From positions 682,001 through 746,000 of the forward strand of contig CAVPIM010000005.1 of assembly GCA_963704995.1 (NCBI GenBank): a stretch of 64,000 nt of DNA, written 5' to 3'. Under the pieces are notes generated by a model. It made no database searches and was not told the DNA's origin. It worked only from the letters and a program-made list of their open reading frames with translations. The stretch is from RYN-230 sp963704995. Its GTDB lineage: Bacteria > Actinomycetota > Actinomycetes > Streptosporangiales > Streptosporangiaceae. The translations under genes were made by a program, and so were the position numbers. Below, in pieces: positions 59,240 to 64,000 of the stretch. Position 1 is the first letter of the stretch. Each line of letters opens with the position of its first letter.

Positions 59240-59872
59240 TCAACGTCGCCGGCTGGTCACGCCCGGGACCCGGGGACCGACGCCGGACAGCACATCGATC
59301 ACGCCGCAGGCCAGCCGCCGGGCGTGCGTGGCGTCCTCGTCCAGCGACACCTCGGCCACGGCGAGCATGAGGGCCCCGGTCATCACGACCGCCACCGCCT
59401 CGTCCGCCGGCCCGGCGCTGCGCGCGAAGAAGTCGGCGTTGCGGCTGGCCCACTCGCGCAGCCGCTGGCGCATGATCAGGTCGAACCCGGGCGGGGCGTC
59501 CCCGGACACGAACAGCCGGGACAGATCACGATCCTCCAGGCAGCCGTCGAGGTAGGCGCGGGCCGCGGCCAGGAACAGCTGCCGTGGCTCGCTGACGTGG
59601 TCCTCGCGCGCGCCGCGCGCCGCCTGGCGCGCCCGCCACGCCTGTCCCTGGTGGAACTCCTCGAACAGCGCGACGTAGAGGTCGGCCTTGCCGGTGAAGT
59701 GGTGGTACAGGCTGCCCACGCTGGCGCCCGCCCGGGCGACGATCTCGGTGACGCCGGCCTGCGCGTAACCCACCGAGATGAACACCTCGCGGGCCGCGGC
59801 CAGCAAGGCGGCCCTGGTGGCCGCGCCGCGATCGGCGGGCCGCACGGTAGGCTGCGGAACATCTGTTGTCAT
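59240..59872 (-). CDS. TetR-family transcriptional regulator
   Basis: The 210-residue protein has the TetR DNA-binding domain at residues about 15-65 (ATRAALLAAAREVFISVGYA, VTEIVARAGASVGSLYHHFT), followed by a helical ligand domain. The ATG at 59872 has AGG upstream. It is divergent from glpX with 147 bp between and leads into xseB. The target is likely itself or glpX; no clear operator palindrome is visible to me. Confidence 0.88.
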   Translation of the reverse strand: MTTDVPQPTVRPADRGAATRAALLAAAREVFISVGYAQAGVTEIVARAGASVGSLYHHFTGKADLYVALFEEFHQGQAWRARQAARGAREDHVSEPRQLFLAAARAYLDGCLEDRDLSRLFVSGDAPPGFDLIMRQRLREWASRNADFFARSAGPADEAVAVVMTGALMLAVAEVSLDEDATHARRLACGVIDVLSGVGPRVPGVTSRRR

Positions 59873-60019
59873 TCGCCTGTCACCGCCTACGCAGTGCTCC
59901 CCACGGTTGGGCTCCCCACGTTTGGCGTCAGGGTGTGTCGCCCTCGGCGACAAGGCTACGCCCGCGCCGTCCGGGACCCAGGATGGCGGCACGGCCACAC
60001 CGGGAAGGCGGTCTCTGCG

Positions 60020-61078
60020 ATGACCGAGGACGAGACAGCGGCCCAGCAGAGCCCCGGGCCGGCCGACCTGACGGCCGAGCCGGAGATCCACGCCCCGGAC
60101 CGGAACCTGGCCCTGGAACTGGCCCGGGTCACCGAGGCGGGGGCGATGGCGGCCGCCCGCTGGGTCGGCCGCGGGGACAAGAACGGCGCCGACGGGGCAG
60201 CCGTGCACGCGATGCGGGCCCTGATCAACACCGTGTCCATGAAGGGCGTCGTGGTCATCGGCGAGGGCGAGAAGGACCGCGCGCCCATGCTCTACAACGG
60301 CGAGCAGGTCGGTGACGGCACGGGCCCGGCGTGCGACGTGGCCGTGGACCCCATCGACGGAACCCGCCTCACCGCCAACGGGATGCCGGACGCGATCGCT
60401 GTGCTGGCCGTGAGCGCCCGCGGGTCCATGTACGACCCGTCCGCGGTGTTCTACATGTCCAAGCTGGTCACCGGCCCGGCCGCGGCCGACGTGGTCGATA
60501 TCGAGGCCCCGGCCGCGCACAACATCGCCGCCGTGGCCCGGGCCAAGGGCTGCTCCTCCTCGGACGTGACCGTGGTCATCCTGGACCGGCCGCGGCACGA
60601 GCGGCTCATCGCCGAGGTCCGGGAGGCCGGGGCGCGGATCAAGCTGATCACCGACGGCGACGTGGCCGGGTCGATCATGGCCGCGCGGGAGGGCACCGGC
60701 GTGGACCTGCTGCTCGGAGTGGGCGGCACGCCGGAGGGGATCATCACCGCCTGCGCGATCAAGTGCCTGGGCGGCGTCATCCAGGCCCGGCTCGCGCCCC
60801 GCGACGACGCCGAACGGGAGAAGGCCCTCGCGGCCGGCCATGACCTCAGCCACGTGCTGACCACCGACGACCTCGTGACGTCCGAGGACGCGTTCTTCGC
60901 GGCCACCGGGATCACCGACGGCGAGCTGATGGCGGGCGTCCGTTACCGGGCGGGTGGCGCGTCCACCCACTCGCTGGTCATGCGGGCCCGGTCCGGCACC
61001 ATCCGCAACATCCACAGCGAGCATCAGCTGTGGAAGCTGCGGGCGTACAGCTCGATCAATTTCGACACCCCGTGCTGA
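60020..61078 (+). CDS. glpX: Class II fructose-1,6-bisphosphatase
   Basis: This gluconeogenic enzyme dephosphorylates fructose 1,6-bisphosphate. The 352-residue protein has the lithium-sensitive phosphatase motifs VVVIGEGEKDRAPMLYNGE, VAVDPIDGTRLTANGMPDAI and LLGVGGTPEGIITACAIKCL. In actinobacteria GlpX is usually the only fructose bisphosphatase. The ATG at 60020 follows GGGAAGG. A seven-base hairpin (61080-61101) after the stop is a possible terminator. Confidence 0.95.
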   Translation: MTEDETAAQQSPGPADLTAEPEIHAPDRNLALELARVTEAGAMAAARWVGRGDKNGADGAAVHAMRALINTVSMKGVVVIGEGEKDRAPMLYNGEQVGDGTGPACDVAVDPIDGTRLTANGMPDAIAVLAVSARGSMYDPSAVFYMSKLVTGPAAADVVDIEAPAAHNIAAVARAKGCSSSDVTVVILDRPRHERLIAEVREAGARIKLITDGDVAGSIMAAREGTGVDLLLGVGGTPEGIITACAIKCLGGVIQARLAPRDDAEREKALAAGHDLSHVLTTDDLVTSEDAFFAATGITDGELMAGVRYRAGGASTHSLVMRARSGTIRNIHSEHQLWKLRAYSSINFDTPC

Positions 61079-61079
61079 C

Positions 61080-61101
61080 GCTGGCCTACTCACCGGCCAG
61101 C
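61080..61101 (+). terminator. Possible terminator after glpX
   Basis: Arms GCTGGCC (61080-61086) and GGCCAGC (61095-61101) flank an eight-base loop, directly after the glpX stop codon. Short arms and no U-tract keep confidence low. Confidence 0.4.
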
Positions 61102-61230
61102 AGCGCGGCCACCCCCGCATCAGCGAGCCGGTAGCGTTCCGTGCTCGCGGTCCGGGCCGCGCGCGGCGCGCGGCAGCCGACACGCCGGCACGACATGTGG
61201 TGCTTGGGCTTGCCCGGCGACCTACATATG

Positions 61231-61426
61231 GTGGTGCCTGCAGCTGGTTCCGCGGGCCTTCCAGGGCCGTGGAGGCAAGAGGGAACCCGGCGGGAATCCG
61301 GGACTGCCCCGCAGCGGTGAGCGGGAACGAACGTCGTCATGAAGCACTGGGCCTGATCAGCCTGGGAAGCGGCGGCCAGTAGGCGGCCCTGGGCCGGGCC
61401 CGCGAGTCCGAAGACCTGCCAGCGCA
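61231..61426 (+). promoter_or_regulatory. Cobalamin (B12) riboswitch upstream of nrdA
   Basis: The leader carries the conserved cobalamin aptamer elements in order: GGTGCC at 61233, GGGAACCCGGCGGGAATCCG from 61281, the B12-box-type GGGACTGCCCCGCAGCGGTG from 61299, and the terminal GAGTCCGAAGACCTGCCAGC at 61404-61424. It ends about 145 bp before the nrdA start. In Streptomyces such a riboswitch represses the class Ia nrdABS operon when B12 is available, so that the B12-dependent class II enzyme is used. That implies an nrdJ elsewhere in the genome. Confidence 0.92.
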
Positions 61427-61570
61427 CCGCGCGCACCCGCGCGTGGTGGTCTGAGGCTGCGCGGGACGGCCGACGGCGCAGGTGCGTGCCGTTGACGGCA
61501 TGGTTGCCTCACCTCGTCGTGGTCCCTGCGTGCCCCGGGCTGTTCAGGCCCGAGCTCGCGAGGAGAGAGC

Positions 61571-63976
61571 ATGACGGTCACCGAATCCCACCCCGGCGGC
61601 CCAAGCCCGGCTGACACCGGGGAGTCACGGCGCCAGGGGCGGATGCAGGTTCGCAAGCGCAACGGCGACACCGAGCCCGTCAACGTGAACAAGATCGTGC
61701 GGGCCGTCGAGCGGTGCGCGGGCGGCCTGCAGGACGTTGATCCGCTGCGGGTGGCAACCAAGACGATCAGCGGCCTGTACGACGGCGCGACCACCGCGGA
61801 ACTGGACCGGCTGTCGATCCAGACCGCGGCGGAGATGACCGGTGAGGAGCCGCAGTACTCGCGGCTGGCGGCCCGGCTGCTGTCGGCTTACATCGGGAAG
61901 GAAGTCCGTGGCCAGGGCATCGCGTCGTTCAGCCAGGCCGTGGGCCTGGGCCACGCGGAAGGACTGATCAGCGACGAGACCGCGAGGTTCGTCAAGGACT
62001 ACGCCCGCAAGCTCGACGACGCCGTGGATGTGACCGCGGATCTGCGGTTCGAGTACTTCGGGTTGCGGACCGTCTACGACCGCTACCTGCTGCGCCACCC
62101 GGCGGCCCGGCTGGTGATCGAGACGCCGCAGTACTTCCTGCTCCGCGTGGCCTGCGGCCTGTCCGCCGCGCCGGGCGAGGCGATTGACTTCTACCGGCTT
62201 ATGTCCTCACTGGCTTACCTGCCCAGCTCGCCCACGCTGTTCAACTCCGGGACCCGGCATTCCCAGATGTCCTCCTGCTTCCTGGTCGATTCGCCGCGGG
62301 ATGAGCTGGGCTCGATCTACGAGCGTTACGCCCAGGTGGCGCGGCTGAGCAAGTTCGCGGGCGGCATCGGCATCTCCTGGTCGCGGGTGCGTTCCCGCGG
62401 CGCGCTGATCCGGGGGACGAACGGGCAGTCCAACGGGATCGTGCCGTGGCTGCGGACCCTGGACTCTTCGGTCGCCGCGGTGAACCAGGGCGGCCGCCGC
62501 AAGGGCGCCGCGTGCGTGTACCTGGAACCGTGGCATCCCGACATCGAGGAGTTCCTGGAACTGCGGGACAACACCGGGGAAGACGCCCGCCGGACCCACA
62601 ACCTGAACCTGGCCAACTGGATCCCGGATGAGTTCATGCGCCGGGTCGAGGCCGACGAGATGTGGTCACTGATCGACCCGGACGAAGTGCCGGACCTGCC
62701 CGACCTGTGGGGCGAGGCGTTCGGCACCGCCTACCGCGCCGCTGAAGCCGAGGGCCGATTCGTGCGGCAGGTGAAGGCCCGTGAGCTGTACGGGCGGATG
62801 ATGCGCACCCTGGCCCAGACCGGCAACGGCTGGATGACGTTCAAGGACGCCTCCAACGCCAAGTGCAACCAGACGGGCACGGCCGGGAACGTGGTGCACC
62901 TGTCCAACCTGTGCACCGAGATCATCGAGGTGAGCAGCGATGCGGAGACCGCGGTCTGCAACCTCGGCTCGGTCAACCTCGCCCAGCACCTGGCCAGCCC
63001 CGCCGGCGGCGATGGGCTGGCCGTCGACTGGGACAAGCTGCGCGAGACGGTGCGGACCGCGGTCCCGTTCCTGGACCGGGTGATCGACCTCGGCTACTAC
63101 CCCAGCGAGCAGGCCGCCGCGTCCAACCCCCGGTGGCGGCCCATCGGCCTGGGCGTGATGGGGCTGCAGGACGTTTTCTTCGCGCTGCGGCTGCCTTTCG
63201 ACTCCGTCGCGGCGCGCGAGCTGTCCACCCAGATCTCTGAGGAGATTTACCTAACGGCCCTGGAGGCGTCCGCGGAGCTCGCCGAGGTCCATGGCGCGCA
63301 CCCGGCGTTCGCCGGGACGCGGGCCGCCGCGGGCCAGTTGCAGCCCGATCTGTGGGGGGTTCCTGGTACCCAGCCGGACCGCTGGGCTGCGCTGCGGGAG
63401 CGGATCGCCGCGACCGGACTGCGTAATTCCCTGCTGGTCGCGATCGCCCCGACCGCGACCATTGCCTCTATCGCCGGATGCTATGAGTGCATCGAGCCGC
63501 AGGTGTCCAACCTCTTCAAGCGGGAAACCATGTCCGGCGAGTTCCTGCAGGTCAACGGGGTTCTCGTTCAGGAGCTGAAAACACACGGGCTGTGGAACGC
63601 GCAGGTCCGCGACGCTATCAAGCTCGCCGACGGGTCAGTGCAGGGCATCACCGGGCTGCCGGCCGAAGCCCGCGAGCTGTTCCGCACCGCCTGGGAACTG
63701 CCGCAGCGCGCCCTGATCGACCTGGCCGCGGCCCGCGCGCCGTTCATCGACCAGAGCCAGTCCCTGAACCTGTTCCTGGCCGCCCCCACGATCGGCAAGC
63801 TGTCCTCGATGTACCTGCACGCCTGGAAGACAGGCCTGAAGACCACCTACTACCTGCGGTCCCGGCCTGCCACCCGGATCCAGCAGGCCACCGTCACCAC
63901 GGCAGCACCCGCCACTGACGCCGCGGCGCTGGCGTGCTCCCTGGAAAATCCCGAGACCTGCGAGGCATGCCAGTGA
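61571..63976 (+). CDS. nrdA: Class Ia ribonucleoside-diphosphate reductase, alpha subunit
   Basis: The 801-residue large subunit reduces NDPs to dNDPs. An ATP-cone domain (MQVRKRNGDTEPVNVNKIVR) starts at about residue 25. The barrel has the redox cysteine in SQMSSCFLVDSP, the active-site HLSNLCTEIIE (N, C, E of the catalytic loop), its partner in AVCNLGSVNLA and PTATIASIAGCYECIEP. The radical-relay tyrosines are in LKTTYYLRSRPA. The C-terminal CSLENPETCEACQ is the mobile thiol tail. GGAGAG precedes the ATG. The stop overlaps the likely nrdB start. Under B12-riboswitch control, as in Streptomyces. Confidence 0.95.
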   Translation: MTVTESHPGGPSPADTGESRRQGRMQVRKRNGDTEPVNVNKIVRAVERCAGGLQDVDPLRVATKTISGLYDGATTAELDRLSIQTAAEMTGEEPQYSRLAARLLSAYIGKEVRGQGIASFSQAVGLGHAEGLISDETARFVKDYARKLDDAVDVTADLRFEYFGLRTVYDRYLLRHPAARLVIETPQYFLLRVACGLSAAPGEAIDFYRLMSSLAYLPSSPTLFNSGTRHSQMSSCFLVDSPRDELGSIYERYAQVARLSKFAGGIGISWSRVRSRGALIRGTNGQSNGIVPWLRTLDSSVAAVNQGGRRKGAACVYLEPWHPDIEEFLELRDNTGEDARRTHNLNLANWIPDEFMRRVEADEMWSLIDPDEVPDLPDLWGEAFGTAYRAAEAEGRFVRQVKARELYGRMMRTLAQTGNGWMTFKDASNAKCNQTGTAGNVVHLSNLCTEIIEVSSDAETAVCNLGSVNLAQHLASPAGGDGLAVDWDKLRETVRTAVPFLDRVIDLGYYPSEQAAASNPRWRPIGLGVMGLQDVFFALRLPFDSVAARELSTQISEEIYLTALEASAELAEVHGAHPAFAGTRAAAGQLQPDLWGVPGTQPDRWAALRERIAATGLRNSLLVAIAPTATIASIAGCYECIEPQVSNLFKRETMSGEFLQVNGVLVQELKTHGLWNAQVRDAIKLADGSVQGITGLPAEARELFRTAWELPQRALIDLAAARAPFIDQSQSLNLFLAAPTIGKLSSMYLHAWKTGLKTTYYLRSRPATRIQQATVTTAAPATDAAALACSLENPETCEACQ

Positions 63977-64000
63977 CGACCAGCGACACCGCCCAGCCGG
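63967..64000 (+). CDS. nrdB: Start of the ribonucleotide reductase beta subunit gene (cut off)
   Basis: An ATG at 63967 (or the GTG at 63973 overlapping the nrdA TGA) opens a frame MPVTTSDTAQP that runs off the right edge. The identity as nrdB is inferred only from its overlap with nrdA and usual operon order; too little sequence is present to recognise. Confidence 0.45.
   Translation, partial: MPVTTSDTAQP

Noticed and set aside
61079..61570. NrdR boxes in front of nrdA
   Set aside because: I searched by eye for the ACACwATATmTwGTGT-type pair and saw no convincing match; the B12 riboswitch is the only clear control element.

Overview
The window is about 72% GC, tightly packed chromosomal DNA from an actinomycete. 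Coenzyme F420 genes, WhiB and WhiB7 iron-sulfur regulators, a mycoredoxin, a UPF0182 protein and many GTG starts all point that way. Gene order matches three blocks known from Mycobacterium and Streptomyces: whiB2-fbiA-fbiB (Rv3260c-Rv3262); UPF0182-ylbL-zincin-ABC1 kinase-whiB7-uvrD2-mrx1 (Rv3193c-Rv3198A); and xseB-xseA-lipid-droplet protein-ispH-DUF6542-ychF (Rv1107c-Rv1112). Cyanophycin genes, absence of mycolate genes in view and extra glycosyltransferases argue for a soil actinomycete outside Mycobacterium; I cannot name the genus. No tRNA, rRNA, CRISPR array or transposase is visible.

Layout. 1-11.2 kb: a cut-off glycosyltransferase, whiB, fbiA-fbiB, a DprE1-like oxidase, fbiC, an AlkA-like glycosylase, a sugar nucleotidyltransferase and a GT4 glycosyltransferase. 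All three F420-making proteins (FbiA, FbiB, FbiC) lie within 7 kb. 11.5-27.4 kb: the Rv3193c-Rv3198A-like block, with moaE and an SDR added. It includes whiB7 with a long leader (promoter, upstream ORF, 15-bp hairpin). 27.5-31.1 kb: cyanophycinase and cyanophycin synthetase. 31.2-37.1 kb: two paralogous polytopic membrane proteins flanking a dolichol-phosphate-mannose-synthase-like GT2, then UDP-glucose dehydrogenase. 37.2-48.4 kb: a single minus-strand operon encoding a Gram-positive (Tcp-type) type IV secretion or conjugation-like apparatus. It holds TcpC, TcpD, a TcpE/P-loop fusion, a VirB4 ATPase, a TrbL/VirB6-like protein, a VirB8/TcpC-like protein and a transglycosylase-NlpC/P60 hydrolase. 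No relaxase, coupling protein or integrase is seen. 48.4-49.0 kb: a non-coding stretch rich in short inverted repeats. 49.0-61.1 kb: ychF, rmuC, a TMEM175-like channel, DUF6542, ispH, a lipid-droplet-type protein, xseA, an acyltransferase, xseB, a TetR regulator and glpX. 61.2-64 kb: a cobalamin riboswitch, class Ia nrdA and the first codons of nrdB.

Three genes (the TrbL/VirB6-like gene, the lipid-droplet-type gene and the acyltransferase) can only be read through by changing frame. That could be real decay, but the repetition suggests single-base indels in the assembly. In-frame minisatellite expansions (Gly/Pro/Ala-rich linkers) are unusually common, even inside conserved enzymes such as FbiA.

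The strongest leads are the relaxase-less T4SS-like operon with its TcpE/P-loop fusion lacking the Walker A lysine, the structured DNA upstream of it, the whiB7 leader, a cluster of DnaA-box-like sites at 18.9-19.1 kb, and a DprE1-like oxidase with alanine at the benzothiazinone-target cysteine position.
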